From positions 310,001 to 374,000 of the forward strand of contig NZ_JOAI01000001.1 in assembly GCF_000717715.1 (NCBI RefSeq): a stretch of DNA of 64,000 nucleotides, in the 5' to 3' direction. The stretch's first letter is position 1. Each line of letters starts with the position of its first letter. This DNA comes from Streptomyces sp. NRRL B-24484. Lineage in GTDB: Bacteria > Actinomycetota > Actinomycetes > Streptomycetales > Streptomycetaceae. Below the pieces are notes generated by a model that worked only from the letters and a program-made list of their open reading frames with translations, had not been told where the DNA came from and ran no database searches. Positions 1 to 13,028 of the stretch are shown one piece after another. Position numbers and translations under genes: made by a program.

Positions 1-714
1 GTCGACGACGGCGACCCGGTCGAGCACCGTCTCGGCCTCGATCACGTTGTGGGTGACCAGCAGCACGGTGGTGCCGCGCTCCGCGCGGCGGCGGTCGACC
101 GCGGACCAGACGGCACGCCGGGCGACCGGGTCCATGCCGGTGGTGGGCTCGTCCAGGACGAGCAGCGGGCGCTCGCCGACCAGGGCGGCGGCGAAGCAGG
201 CGAGGCGGCGCTGGCCGCCGGAGAGCTTGGCGAGCGGACGGCCGGCCAGCGGTTCGAGGCCGAGTTCGGCGAGCACCTCGGCGGCCTCGGCGCGGGCCTG
301 CGCACGGCCGAGGCCGCGCAGCCGCCCGGTGGTCTCGGCGGCGAGGGAGACGGTGAGCTCGTCCAGCGCGGTGGACTCCTGGCCGAGGTAGGCCAGCAGC
401 CGGGCGGCCCGCTCGGGGTGGCGGACGATGTCGTGGCCGAGGATGTCGATGCTGCCGGCGTCCGGCCGGAGCAGGCCGGTCAGCTGGCGCACCAGGGTGG
501 ACTTGCCGGCGCCGTTGGGGCCGAGCAGGCCGAAGATCTCGCCGCGCCGCACGGTCAGGTCGATCCCGGCGTTGGCGGGGACCGCGGCGGCCTTGGCGCC
601 GCTGCCGGTGCGGTAGGTCTTGGCAAGGCCGCGGACGGTGCAGCAGGCCGGACCCGGAAGGTCGTCCCGGGCCCGCGGCGGGACCAGGGGTGCCTGCCGG
701 TCGGTGTCGCTCAC
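1..714 (-). CDS. ABC transporter ATP-binding protein, 3' end cut by window edge
   Basis: This is the ATPase subunit of an ABC transporter, probably a multidrug or polyketide exporter of the DrrA/CcmA type. The 238 visible codons show Walker A (GPNGAGKS), the Q-loop (YLGQE), the signature LSGGQRR, Walker B (LLVLDEPTTGMD) and the H-loop histidine (LLVTHN). The signature and P-loop residues look intact. Translation starts at a GTG, and the first 20 or so residues before the ABC core are not conserved. The C-terminus lies outside the window, so the partner permease is probably further left. Substrate cannot be told. ABC ATPase: certain; exporter class: inference. Confidence 0.93.
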   Translation of the reverse strand, partial: MSDTDRQAPLVPPRARDDLPGPACCTVRGLAKTYRTGSGAKAAAVPANAGIDLTVRRGEIFGLLGPNGAGKSTLVRQLTGLLRPDAGSIDILGHDIVRHPERAARLLAYLGQESTALDELTVSLAAETTGRLRGLGRAQARAEAAEVLAELGLEPLAGRPLAKLSGGQRRLACFAAALVGERPLLVLDEPTTGMDPVARRAVWSAVDRRRAERGTTVLLVTHNVIEAETVLDRVAVVD

Positions 715-886
715 GCGAGAGAACTTTACGCTCCGCGGCGCCCGAACCGGGCACGGGGGCCGGTCGGAGCCGGTGAGGGCGGTCGGGGGCCCGCGCGGTC
801 CGGCGCGGTCCGGCGCGGCACGGCGCCGCTGCGCCGCCGGGCAGGGCCGGGCGCCGCACCGGGCGGTACGGCGGTACGGCCGGCCG

Positions 887-2071
887 TCAGTCGTCGGCCA
901 TCGCGGCGCGGCCGCCGGGGACGCGGGCGGCGAGCTCCTTCCAGAAGCCGTCCCGGATCGCGTAGCGGTCCGCCTCGTCTATCTGGTCGTCCTTGTGGGC
1001 GAGCAGGCCGAAGCGGGCCGCGTAGCGCAGCAGCTCGCCGTCGAGGCGGTGCGGGATGCGCGGGTAGTCCGTCCACAGCACGGCGAGCCGATCCGCCGCG
1101 CCGAACCGGTCGATCCAGCGGCGGGCGAAGACCTGGCCGACCTCGTGGGCGTCGCCGCCGACGCTGGTGATGTCCTCCTCGCGGTCCGCCCAGCGCTGGG
1201 CGGAGGTGGTGAGCTGGGCCAGGGTGGGCAGGCCGTCGCCCGCGGCGGCCGAGGTGTCCACGGGCGGCCGGTCCACCCAGCCGCGGTCGGAGGTCCAGCG
1301 CAGCACCGGCCCGCCGTGCACGGCGGCGGCCGCCCGGTCGACCGTGATCCGTTCGGCGGCGGACCGCACCGCCAGGTCCTTCGGGGTGGGCACCACCTTG
1401 AGCGCGGTGGCGGGCTGCGGCCGGTCGACCGCCGCCGCCGGGGTCTCGGGCTGCCCGGGGGCGGCGGCGAGCAGGCCCGCGATCCGCGGCGCCGCACCGG
1501 GCGCCGGGAAGGGCGCGGGCACCTCGCGCAGCCGGACCCACTGCTCCATCCAGGCGCGGTCCAGGACGCGCCGCTCGTCGGCCTCCGCGACGAGGTCCTC
1601 GGACTGGTTGAAGTCGCCGTCCGCGGCCTGCAGCGCCCACAGGTGGACGGCCACCCCCTGCTCCTTCGCGGACATCACCCCGGGCAGCAGGTCACCGTCG
1701 CCGGTGACCAGCACCACGTCGCTGCAGGCGTGGTTGCGGGCGAGCTCGGTGAGTTCGGCGTGCATCGCGGCGTCGACGCCCTTCTGCACCCAGCGGCCCT
1801 CCGCCCGGGTGAGCGCACCCAGCCGGACGGTGACCCGCGGCAGCACCCGCAGCCGCCGGTGCTCGGGCAGCGGACGGCGTTCCGGCGCGGCGTCGAACCA
1901 GTAGACCCGCAGCAGCGGCAGGCCGGTCTCCGCCTCGGCGCGCTCGCGCAGCGACCTGATCAGCACGGTGTGGTCGACCGTCACCCGGGACCGGGCGGGC
2001 TCGCCGACCAGCAGGCTGGCGGCGGCGCCGAGCAGGTAGCCGGCGTCGACGAGGACTACGCAGCGGTCCAC
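887..2071 (-). CDS. NYN (PIN-like) domain protein, probable ribonuclease
   Basis: This 394-residue cytoplasmic protein has an N-terminal NYN/PIN-like nuclease domain. An early acidic motif (VLVDAGYLL) is followed by KGVDAAMHAELTELA and then VLVTGDGDLLPGV. These carry the spaced aspartates that bind metal in this fold. The remaining ~230 residues are not recognised; they include an Ala/Pro-rich linker near residues 200-240 and an acidic helical C-terminus. Start is GTG at 2071, preceded by a strong GGAGAGGAG; the same frame stays open much further upstream, but that stretch is antisense to asd and not coding-like. NYN proteins act in RNA processing or decay. RNA target unknown. Confidence 0.85.
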   Translation of the reverse strand: MDRCVVLVDAGYLLGAAASLLVGEPARSRVTVDHTVLIRSLRERAEAETGLPLLRVYWFDAAPERRPLPEHRRLRVLPRVTVRLGALTRAEGRWVQKGVDAAMHAELTELARNHACSDVVLVTGDGDLLPGVMSAKEQGVAVHLWALQAADGDFNQSEDLVAEADERRVLDRAWMEQWVRLREVPAPFPAPGAAPRIAGLLAAAPGQPETPAAAVDRPQPATALKVVPTPKDLAVRSAAERITVDRAAAAVHGGPVLRWTSDRGWVDRPPVDTSAAAGDGLPTLAQLTTSAQRWADREEDITSVGGDAHEVGQVFARRWIDRFGAADRLAVLWTDYPRIPHRLDGELLRYAARFGLLAHKDDQIDEADRYAIRDGFWKELAARVPGGRAAMADD

Positions 2072-2233
2072 GTCCGCTCCTCTCCTCCGGTGACCCCCGG
2101 TGGGGCGGGGGCGGACCACCCCTCGCGGGGCGGGCGATTGGGCAGTGCTTACCCTCGGATCCGGAGTCGAACCGCCGCCGGCCGACCGGGCCGTGCCGGA
2201 GCACTCCCGGCCTGCGGCGATACTGGGGGGATC

Positions 2234-2995
2234 ATGCGGAAGACTTCCTGGGCCCTGTGCGCGGCCGCGACCGGTGCGGCGGTGGCCGTGCTGGCGGTAC
2301 CGACCATCACCACCGACCGGTCCCACGGCGACACCGCGATCACGTCGATCAGCGTCAACGGCGGGCGGCCGGTGCTGCTCGGGCCGCAGAAGGCGATGAC
2401 CTTCCCGCTGGTGGTGGAGGCCCGTGACGACTCCGGGATCCGCGCGGTCGACCCGGTCGGCGTGTGGGGGCCGAACTACGGCGTGCTCCGGGTGAGTCCG
2501 ATGCGCTGCACCGCGTCCTCGGCGACCGCCTCGGTGTGCCGGGGCACGGTGACGGTCGACCCGGCGAAGAAGCAGATCTTCAACGACGAGGCCGGCACCT
2601 GGTTCGTCGACCTGCAGGTGCGGGCCAACGACGGGGACCGTCACGTGGCCAAGACGGCGGGCGGCTTCTCGCTGAAGCGGGCGGCCAAGCTGTCCGGCTC
2701 GGGCGTCCCGGCGAAGGCCGCGAAGGGCCAGCGGATCACCGTGCAGGGCTGGCTGGCCCGCTCGTTCTGGACGGACAACCGTTTCCACGGCTACGCGGAC
2801 GGCGTGGCCTACCTGCAGTTCCGCCCGGCCGGCTCGCACCGCTGGACGACGGTCGCCGAGGCCGTCTCGACCGACTCCGGCACGGTGGAGGCCGAGGTCG
2901 CCGTGACCGGTCCGGGCGACTTCCAGTGGTACGCGCCGGGCGACAAGTGGACGGGCGACTCGGTCTCCGCGGAGATGCCGGTCGCGCTCCGCTGA
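2234..2995 (+). CDS. Small secreted protein of unknown function
   Basis: The 253-residue product begins with a Sec-type signal (MRKTSW, then an Ala/Val-rich core to about residue 24). The mature part reads as two beta-rich modules: residues ~35-150 contain paired cysteines (PMRCTAS and SVCRGT), and residues ~160-253 resemble a bacterial Ig-like/beta-sandwich with 'RITVQGWL' and 'QFRPAGSHRWTTV' strands, as in actinobacterial exported proteins. The same reading frame is open for 1.6 kb upstream, but the ATG after GGGGGG (2225-2230) gives a proper signal peptide and is preferred. No enzyme motif was seen. It is convergent with asd. Confidence 0.75.
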   Translation: MRKTSWALCAAATGAAVAVLAVPTITTDRSHGDTAITSISVNGGRPVLLGPQKAMTFPLVVEARDDSGIRAVDPVGVWGPNYGVLRVSPMRCTASSATASVCRGTVTVDPAKKQIFNDEAGTWFVDLQVRANDGDRHVAKTAGGFSLKRAAKLSGSGVPAKAAKGQRITVQGWLARSFWTDNRFHGYADGVAYLQFRPAGSHRWTTVAEAVSTDSGTVEAEVAVTGPGDFQWYAPGDKWTGDSVSAEMPVALR

Positions 2996-3024
2996 CGCCC
3001 GGCGCCCCCACGGCGGCAAGCGGA

Positions 3025-3058
3025 CGGCCCCGCCCCCGTGTGCACGGGAGCGGGGCCG
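3025..3058. terminator. Bidirectional terminator between secreted protein and asd
   Basis: A 9-bp perfect inverted repeat (CGGCCCCGC at 3025-3033 and GCGGGGCCG at 3050-3058) with a 16-nt loop lies between two convergent genes. Typical GC-rich stem without a T-run. Confidence 0.7.
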
Positions 3059-3084
3059 CCGGACGTGCCGTACGGACCGGACGG

Positions 3085-4173
<1,089 letters not shown>

Positions 4174-4380
4174 TCATGCCTTGTCACCGGCCCGGCCCGT
4201 CGCGGCGTCCCACGGTGTGGGCGGCGGCCGGGGACGGCGGGCGGCCCGCGGCCGGGAGCCCCTGCGGGTGAGCTGCGCGGGCTCCGCAAGATGTGCGGGT
4301 GCGGTCGGCGCGGACGGGGATTCGTCCGAAAACAATTCGTCACCGAACTCATCCGGCGGGCACTGCCCCCGGTGCCACTG

Positions 4381-5256
4381 TCACCGGGTCACCTCGGCGA
4401 GGCGGTCGAGGGCGGTGGCGACGGCGGCCGGGCCGGCGGGGAGCAGCGGCAGGCGGACGTCCGGGGTGGGGATGCGGCCCTGGGCGTGCAGGACGCCCTT
4501 GACCACCGCGGGGTTGGGTTCGGCGAAGGCGGCGCGGGCGAAGGCGGCCAGCCGGTGGCCGAGCCCGCGGGCACGGTCGGCGTCGCCCTTGCGCCAGGCG
4601 TCGGCCAGGTCGGCGTACTGCTCGGTGGCCAGGTGCGCGGAGGCGAGGATGCCGCCGTCGGCGCCGATCGCCATCAGCGCGGAGAGGTGGGTGTCGTCGC
4701 CGGCCATGACGCCGCGGTGCCCCTGCCCGAGCAGGTCGACGGCGGCGTCGTCGATGCCGCCCGCCGCGTACTTCACCCCGGCCACGCCGGGCAGCCGCAG
4801 CACCTCGGCGAGCGTCCCGGCGTCGAGCTGCTGTCCGGTGCGGTACGGGATGTGGTAGACGATCAGCGGGACGGGGCTGTGCGCGGCGAGGTGCCGGAAG
4901 TGCGCCAGCACACCGGCCGGGCCCGGCCGGACGAAGGCGGGCACGGTGGCCAGGGCGGCGTCGGCCACCCCGTCGAGGGCGGCCAGCGCCTCGGCGGTCC
5001 GGCGGGTGTCGCCGCCGCCGACGCCGACCGTCAGCGGTGCGCCGTGCGCCCGGCAGACCGGGGCGACGGTGTCGAGGACGAGGCGCTTCTCGTCCTCGTC
5101 CAGGGAGCCGGGCTCGCCGGTGGTGCCGAGCACGACCAGGCCGGCCGCACCGGCGGTGAGCAGGTCGCCGGCGAGCCGGGCCAGGGCGTCGGCGGCGACG
5201 GAGCCGTCCGCGGCGAACGGGGTGACGAGGGGTACGTGAATCCCGTGCAGGTCCAT
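4381..5256 (-). CDS. 4-hydroxy-tetrahydrodipicolinate synthase family aldolase (DapA-like)
   Basis: Class I aldolase that, if it is true DapA, condenses aspartate semialdehyde with pyruvate. The 291-residue length is standard. Seen: GTTGEPGSL (pyruvate carboxylate binding), Y134 in VYHIPYRTG, and the Schiff-base lysine K162 in AGVKYAAGG. The arginine of the YRTG loop, which binds the substrate carboxylate in DapA, is present, favouring DapA over sialic acid or ketodeoxy-acid aldolases. The upstream neighbour is a divergent LysR gene 72 bp away, unusual for housekeeping dapA and suggestive of an inducible or secondary copy. Family certain; exact substrate probable. Confidence 0.85.
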   Translation of the reverse strand: MDLHGIHVPLVTPFAADGSVAADALARLAGDLLTAGAAGLVVLGTTGEPGSLDEDEKRLVLDTVAPVCRAHGAPLTVGVGGGDTRRTAEALAALDGVADAALATVPAFVRPGPAGVLAHFRHLAAHSPVPLIVYHIPYRTGQQLDAGTLAEVLRLPGVAGVKYAAGGIDDAAVDLLGQGHRGVMAGDDTHLSALMAIGADGGILASAHLATEQYADLADAWRKGDADRARGLGHRLAAFARAAFAEPNPAVVKGVLHAQGRIPTPDVRLPLLPAGPAAVATALDRLAEVTR

Positions 5257-5294
5257 GCCGTCGAGCCTGACGTGCCGGCATCGTGCAGGTCCAG

Positions 5295-5322
5295 TTCACA
5301 TTTCCGAGGCTTCTCGTAAGCT
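5295..5322 (+). promoter_or_regulatory. Promoter of the LysR gene, probably giving a leaderless mRNA
   Basis: TTCACA (5295-5300) and TAAGCT (5317-5322) are spaced by 16 bp, and the ATG at 5329 lies only 6 nt beyond the -10. There is no Shine-Dalgarno sequence, so transcription would begin at or near the start codon. The spacer holds CGAGGCTTCTCG (5305-5316), with 4-bp inverted ends, a possible LysR operator. Inferred from sequence only. Confidence 0.45.
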
Positions 5323-5328
5323 GAGCCG

Positions 5329-6228
5329 ATGCTCGACGTCCGCCGCCTGCGCCTGCTGCGCGAACTCGCCCACCACGGCACGATCGCCGCGGTCGCCGAG
5401 GCCCTCGCGTTCAGCCCCTCCGCCGTCTCCCAGCAGCTGTCCGTGCTGGAGCGGGAGGCCGGGGTGCCGCTGCTGGAGCGGACCGGGCGGCGGGTGGCGC
5501 TGACCCCTGCCGGGCTGAACCTGGTACGGCACGCCGAGGCGGTGCTGGAACGGCTGGAGCAGGCCTCGGCGGAGCTCGCGCACGCCCGCCGCGGGCTGGC
5601 CGGGCCGCTGCGGATCGGCACCTACCCGTCGGCGGCGCGGGCGATCGTCCCGGCGGCACTGGCCGGCCTGGCGGCCCGTCACCCCGGGCTGGAGCCGATG
5701 GTCACCGAGGTCGACCCGGCGGCGGTCGCCGCGGCGCTGCGGGCGGGCGAGCTGGACGTGGCCCTGGTGCACGAGTACGACCTGGTACCGGCCGAGCCGG
5801 AGCCCGGACTGGCGCTCACCCAGCCGGTGTTCACCGAGCCGATGTACCTGGCGGCGGCCGCCGCGGGCACGGTCGCCGAGCACCGCGGCTCGCCGTGGAT
5901 CATGGCTCCGGCGGGCACCCTCTGCCACGCGATGACGCTGCGGGCCTGCCAGAGCGCGGGGTTCACCCCGCGGGTGCGGCACCACGTCGACGACTTCACC
6001 ACCGTGCTGGCCCTGGTGGCGGTCGGCCAGGGCGTCGCCCTGGTGCCGCACCTGGGCACGGTGCCCGCCCCGCCGCCGGGCGTGGTGCTCACCCGGCTGC
6101 CGATGTACCGGCGCACCCGGACGGCGTTCCGCGCCGGGGCCGCCGCGCACCCGGCGGTCGCCGCCTTCACCGCGGCGCTGCACTCGGCGGTGCCCGCGGA
6201 GCTGGGCGGCGGCGTCCCGCAGATCTGA
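5329..6228 (+). CDS. LysR-family transcriptional regulator
   Basis: The 299-residue protein has the standard LysR layout. A winged helix-turn-helix occupies residues ~1-60 ('GTIAAVAEALAFSPSAVSQQ' and 'LEREAGVPLLERTGRR'). A linker helix follows, then a periplasmic-binding-protein-like effector domain from ~90 ('GPLRIGTYPSAARAIVP'). It is divergent from the DapA-like aldolase, the classical arrangement in which a LysR protein controls its neighbour and itself from the shared 72-bp region. Effector unknown; a pathway metabolite such as lysine or diaminopimelate is a guess. Confidence 0.92.
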   Translation: MLDVRRLRLLRELAHHGTIAAVAEALAFSPSAVSQQLSVLEREAGVPLLERTGRRVALTPAGLNLVRHAEAVLERLEQASAELAHARRGLAGPLRIGTYPSAARAIVPAALAGLAARHPGLEPMVTEVDPAAVAAALRAGELDVALVHEYDLVPAEPEPGLALTQPVFTEPMYLAAAAAGTVAEHRGSPWIMAPAGTLCHAMTLRACQSAGFTPRVRHHVDDFTTVLALVAVGQGVALVPHLGTVPAPPPGVVLTRLPMYRRTRTAFRAGAAAHPAVAAFTAALHSAVPAELGGGVPQI

Positions 6229-6253
6229 GGGGCGACCGGACGTCGGCCGGGCG

Positions 6254-7015
6254 TCAGCCGGGCCTGCGGGCGTCGACCAGGCTGCGGGTCGCGTGCGCGA
6301 CGAACGGTCCGTCCGACTCGATCAGCGCGTGCAGGTCGAGCAACCGGTCGCGGTACCGGTCGACGGTGAAGTCCGGCACCATCCAGATCACCTTGCGCAG
6401 GAACCAGACCACCGCGCCGATGTCGTGGAACTCGATCCGCAGCCGCTCGGTCCGCAGGTCGACGACCTCCAGCCCGGCGGCCTCGGCGGCGGCCCGCTCG
6501 TCGTCGGGGTGACGGCCGCGCAGGACGGCCTCCGGCAGCGGGCCGAGGAAGTGCTCGACCAGTTCGACGACGCTCGCCGGGCCGACGTGCTGGGCGAAGT
6601 AGCCGCCGCCGGGCTTCAGCACCCGGGCGATCTCCGCCCAGTGCGGCACCACGGGGTGACGGCTGGTCACCAGGTCGAAGGCGGCGTCCGCGAAGGGCAG
6701 CGGCGGCTCCTCGGGGGCCGCGACCACCACCGCGCCGAGCGGGTGCAGCAGCGCCGTGGCCTTCGCCAGGTTGGGCGGCCAGCCCTCGGTGGCCGCCATC
6801 AGCGGCGGGAAGGGCGCGGCGCCGGCGAGCACCTCGCCGCCACCGGTCTGCAGGTCGAGGGCGGCGCCGACCTGCGAGAGCCGTTCGCGCAGCAACCGCT
6901 GGTAGCCCCAGGAGGGGCGCTGTTCGGTGGCGCGGCCGTCGAGCCAGGAGAAGTCCCAGCCGTCCATGGGGGCCGCCGCGGCCTCGGCCACCAGGTCGTC
7001 GAAGGTGCGTGCCAT
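6254..7015 (-). CDS. Class I SAM-dependent methyltransferase
   Basis: A 253-residue cytoplasmic methyltransferase. Motif I is seen as 'ALDLQTGGGEVL', with an acidic post-I loop; 'FDLVTSRHPVVPHW' matches motif IV and 'LKPGGGYFAQHVG' matches motif VI. The first residue of the usual ExGxGxG motif is varied (QTGGGE). Start ATG at 7015 is chosen because the long upstream extension of the frame is antisense to the following genes. A C-terminal segment (IGAVVWFLRKVIWMVPDF) is characteristic of a small-molecule methyltransferase group common in actinobacteria. Substrate unknown. Confidence 0.85.
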   Translation of the reverse strand: MARTFDDLVAEAAAAPMDGWDFSWLDGRATEQRPSWGYQRLLRERLSQVGAALDLQTGGGEVLAGAAPFPPLMAATEGWPPNLAKATALLHPLGAVVVAAPEEPPLPFADAAFDLVTSRHPVVPHWAEIARVLKPGGGYFAQHVGPASVVELVEHFLGPLPEAVLRGRHPDDERAAAEAAGLEVVDLRTERLRIEFHDIGAVVWFLRKVIWMVPDFTVDRYRDRLLDLHALIESDGPFVAHATRSLVDARRPG

Positions 7016-7093
7016 GCCGCGATCCTCGCGCGGCGGGGGCGGCCGGGGCCACTGGTTATCGGGCGGACGCACCGCGGGCGCTACCCTTCGCGC

Positions 7094-7540
7094 ATGGCAG
7101 AGCTGATCAACGAGGACGTGCCCGGCCGCTACGGCCCCGAGGCGACGGTCGAGGTCGAGGCGTACGAGGTGGGGCCCGTCCGCACCGAGTACTCCCCGCG
7201 ACACGACGGGGACCCGGACCCGGGCGAGATCGTGTGGACCTGGGTGCCCTACGAGGAGCGGGACGGCCGCGGCAAGGACCGGCCGGTGCTGGTGGTGGCC
7301 CGCGAGGAGGGCGGCAGCCTGCTGGCCGTCATGCTCTCCAGCAAGGGCCACGACGGGGACCGGGACTGGGTGCCGATCGGCTCCGGCCCGTGGGACAAGT
7401 CCGGCCGGGACTCCTGGGTGGCGCTGGACCGCGTCATGCGGGTGTGGGACGGCGGCATGCGGCGCGAGGCCTGCGCCCTGGACCGGGCCCGCTTCAACCT
7501 GGTCGTCGACAGCCTCCGCCGCCGCTACCGCTGGCGCTGA
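7094..7540 (+). CDS. PemK/MazF-like family protein, no visible antitoxin
   Basis: 148 residues, cytoplasmic. The segment 'GEIVWTWVPYEERDGRGKDRPVLVV' followed by 'LAVMLSSKGHDGDRDWVPIG' is the layout of PemK/MazF-type endoribonuclease folds: a first strand and loop with R-P-x-L-V-V, then a strand followed by basic/acidic loops. The N-terminal ~40 residues are extra relative to MazF. No small antitoxin gene lies on either side: upstream is a divergent methyltransferase and downstream an RDD protein behind a terminator. It may therefore be a solitary family member without toxicity. Family fairly sure; activity uncertain. Confidence 0.7.
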   Translation: MAELINEDVPGRYGPEATVEVEAYEVGPVRTEYSPRHDGDPDPGEIVWTWVPYEERDGRGKDRPVLVVAREEGGSLLAVMLSSKGHDGDRDWVPIGSGPWDKSGRDSWVALDRVMRVWDGGMRREACALDRARFNLVVDSLRRRYRWR

Positions 7541-7547
7541 GCCGCAC

Positions 7548-7582
7548 ACCGGTGGGGGCGGCCTGGTGCCGCCCCCACCGGT
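7548..7582 (+). terminator. Terminator of the PemK/MazF-like gene
   Basis: A perfect 15-bp inverted repeat (arms 7548-7562 and 7568-7582, ACCGGTGGGGGCGGC and its complement) with a 5-nt CTGGT loop lies 8 bp after the stop codon. Confidence 0.85.
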
Positions 7583-7663
7583 AACGATTCGCCGATCACC
7601 GCACCCGCCCCCGGTCGCCCTCGGTACAACAGGCGTACGACCTATCACCGGGAGCCCGCACAC

Positions 7664-8449
7664 GTGAGCACCAACCACCCGTCGGGATACGGGTATCCGA
7701 CGGACCCTCAGCAGAACCCCTACGCGCAGCAGGCCGGCCACCAGCCGCCGCCCGCCCCCGGATACGGTGCGCCGCCCCCTCCCCCGCCCGGACCGCCCGG
7801 CTACGGGCCCGGCGCGTACGGGCAGCCCGGCAGCACCGCCCCGGGGTACGGCGCACCCGGCCACGGCGTCCCGGGACAGGGCACCCCCGGATACGGCACA
7901 CCCGAGTACGGCACTCCCGGCTACGGTGCGCCGGGGTACGGCACCCCCGGGTACGGTGCGCCGGGGTACGGGCAGCCGCCGCAGGCGCTGCCGCACTGGC
8001 TCACCCCGGCCGGCCCGCCCGGCGTGCCGCAGGCACCGGGGACCCGCGTCCTGGCCCCGCCCGGGGAGCGCCTGGTGGCTCGCCTGATCGACCTCGCGAT
8101 CCAGCTGATCCCGGCCGTCATCCTCTACGCCCTGCTCGGGGAGTGGCTCGGGAACTTCTTCGTCGGCCTGCTGGCCTTCGCCTACGAAGCGGCACTGATG
8201 GTCACCCAGCACGGCCAGACGGTCGGCAAGAAGGCGATGCGGCTGCGCGTGGTGGACGCCGCGACCGGCGGCCGGCCGACCGACAGCGCCCTCTGGGGAC
8301 GCTCGGCCGTCGCCACCGTGCCCGGCGCCGTGTACTGCATCGGATGGCTGTTCGAGATGCTCGACGCGGCGTGGCAGCTGTGGGACAAGCCACTGCAGCA
8401 GTGCCTGCACGACAAGGCCGTGCGGACCGTGGTGGTCAAGGAGGGCTGA
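7664..8449 (+). CDS. RDD-family membrane protein with Gly-Tyr-Pro repeat N-terminus
   Basis: The 261-residue protein has two parts. Residues ~1-105 are a disordered Pro/Gly/Tyr/Gln-rich tail with repeats of the type P-G-Y-G-(A/T)-P. Residues ~125-255 form an RDD domain: 'ERLVARLIDLAIQLIPAV' carries the R-x3-D signature in the first membrane helix, followed by two more hydrophobic segments and 'GQTVGKKAMRLRVVD'. RDD proteins are membrane proteins of mostly unknown role, some linked to ion transport. GTG start at 7664 follows CGGGAGCCC. The tail probably lies in the cytoplasm and may mediate assembly; that is inference. Confidence 0.88.
   Translation: MSTNHPSGYGYPTDPQQNPYAQQAGHQPPPAPGYGAPPPPPPGPPGYGPGAYGQPGSTAPGYGAPGHGVPGQGTPGYGTPEYGTPGYGAPGYGTPGYGAPGYGQPPQALPHWLTPAGPPGVPQAPGTRVLAPPGERLVARLIDLAIQLIPAVILYALLGEWLGNFFVGLLAFAYEAALMVTQHGQTVGKKAMRLRVVDAATGGRPTDSALWGRSAVATVPGAVYCIGWLFEMLDAAWQLWDKPLQQCLHDKAVRTVVVKEG
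7841..7975 (+). repeat. Tandem Gly-Tyr-Gly-Ala/Thr-Pro coding repeats in the RDD gene
   Basis: Roughly eight imperfect 15-bp units of the form GGNTACGGNNCNCCC occur in a row, each coding G-Y-G-x-P. Unit number can change by slippage. Confidence 0.7.
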
Positions 8450-8469
8450 CGGGCCCCCCGCCCGGGGCC

Positions 8470-8491
8470 CGGGGAACCGCGTGGTTCCCCG
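8470..8491. terminator. Terminator between the RDD gene and dnaE
   Basis: CGGGGAACC (8470-8478) pairs with GGTTCCCCG (8483-8491) around a GCGT loop, extendable by flanking GC. It lies between convergent genes, so it may serve both strands. Confidence 0.75.
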
Positions 8492-8509
8492 AGCCCCGCG
8501 GGGCGGCCC

Positions 8510-12043
<3,534 letters not shown>

Positions 12044-12360
12044 GGCGGGGCCTCCGGAGTCTCGGCATGATCGGAACCGGGCGCGAAACAGGTAAGGCCC
12101 GAGCACCTGTCAGGGCCCGGACCACGGCTTCCGCGTCGCGGCACCGAGTCTAGTCCCCCGTCGCACCCGCCCCGGGACCCGGCACGAGTGCTCTGCTCGC
12201 TCCCCACGTCGTTCCCCTCACTTCCGGGCGCCGACGGGTCACTTTCGGGCGTCGGCGGGTCACGTTCGGCGGTCAACGGGTCACGGAAGGAGACCCGGGG
12301 TTCCGGCCCGGCCGTTCGCGCCGATAGCCTCTGGCGCACTGACGTGCGAGGAGGGGTTCC
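12044..12360. other. 317-bp intergenic region with three evenly spaced GGGTCAC heptamers
   Basis: No gene was seen here. It holds the dnaE leader on the left and the promoter region of the plus-strand membrane protein on the right. GGGTCAC occurs at 12236-12242, 12257-12263 and 12278-12284, exactly 21 bp apart; a weaker first unit begins with CCTCAC near 12217. The spacing of two helical turns suggests an operator array. A GAGGAGGGG Shine-Dalgarno precedes the ATG at 12361. Confidence 0.5.
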
Positions 12361-12951
12361 ATGGCATTCGGCCCGGTGGTGCAGCAGCGGGCGCGAGGCG
12401 GAGGGCTGACCGCGATCGGCGTGCTGATGCTCGTCCAGCTGGCCTCCGAGCTCGGCGTGCTCGCCTACGACGTCACGCAGAAGGGCCCCGGCTACCTGCT
12501 GACCGCCCTCGGCGTCTCCTACGCGGACTACGTCGACGCGCCGGTCGGCTTCTTCGGCTACGACACCGGGCTCTGCGTCGCCCTGGCCGTCCTCGCGGTC
12601 GGCGCCTTCACGGGCGGCCGCTGGGTCCGCCCGGCGGCGGTGGCGCTGACCTCGGTGACCGCCTTCGCCTCCCTCGGCCAGGTGCTGAACCAGGTGGTCC
12701 ACTCGGCCTCCCGGCGGACCTTCGCCGAGCCGGTCAGCCACCTGTGGCTGAACATGACCCTGCTGCTCACCATCGGGATCGCGATCGCCGTCGCCGCGAT
12801 CGTCGGCGCGACCCGTCCGACCGCCCCGGCGGCGCCCGCCCCGGTAGCCTTCCACCCGTACGTCCCCGCGCAGCGCCAGGCCCACCCGCCGATACCGCCG
12901 ACGACGCCGCCCGGTCCCCCGCCGGCGCCGCCCGCGCCGCCGAACGCCTGA
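12361..12951 (+). CDS. Four-helix integral membrane protein of unknown function
   Basis: 196 residues with four predicted membrane helices: residues ~17-40 (AIGVLMLVQLASELGVLAY), ~66-84, ~90-112 and ~134-155 (LLLTIGIAIAVAAIVGA). The C-terminal ~40 residues are proline-rich (repeated P-P and P-A-P) and probably cytoplasmic. No family was recognised. A GAGGAGGGG ribosome site lies just before the ATG. It is 77 bp upstream of the DUF2252 gene, so co-transcription is possible. The 21-bp repeats in its upstream region may control it. Confidence 0.75.
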   Translation: MAFGPVVQQRARGGGLTAIGVLMLVQLASELGVLAYDVTQKGPGYLLTALGVSYADYVDAPVGFFGYDTGLCVALAVLAVGAFTGGRWVRPAAVALTSVTAFASLGQVLNQVVHSASRRTFAEPVSHLWLNMTLLLTIGIAIAVAAIVGATRPTAPAAPAPVAFHPYVPAQRQAHPPIPPTTPPGPPPAPPAPPNA

Positions 12952-13028
12952 ACCCCGGCCGTCCGCCGCGCGTCCTTCCCCTGCGGACCGGACAGCACCA
13001 CCGACAGACCGCACCGATTGGAAGGCCC

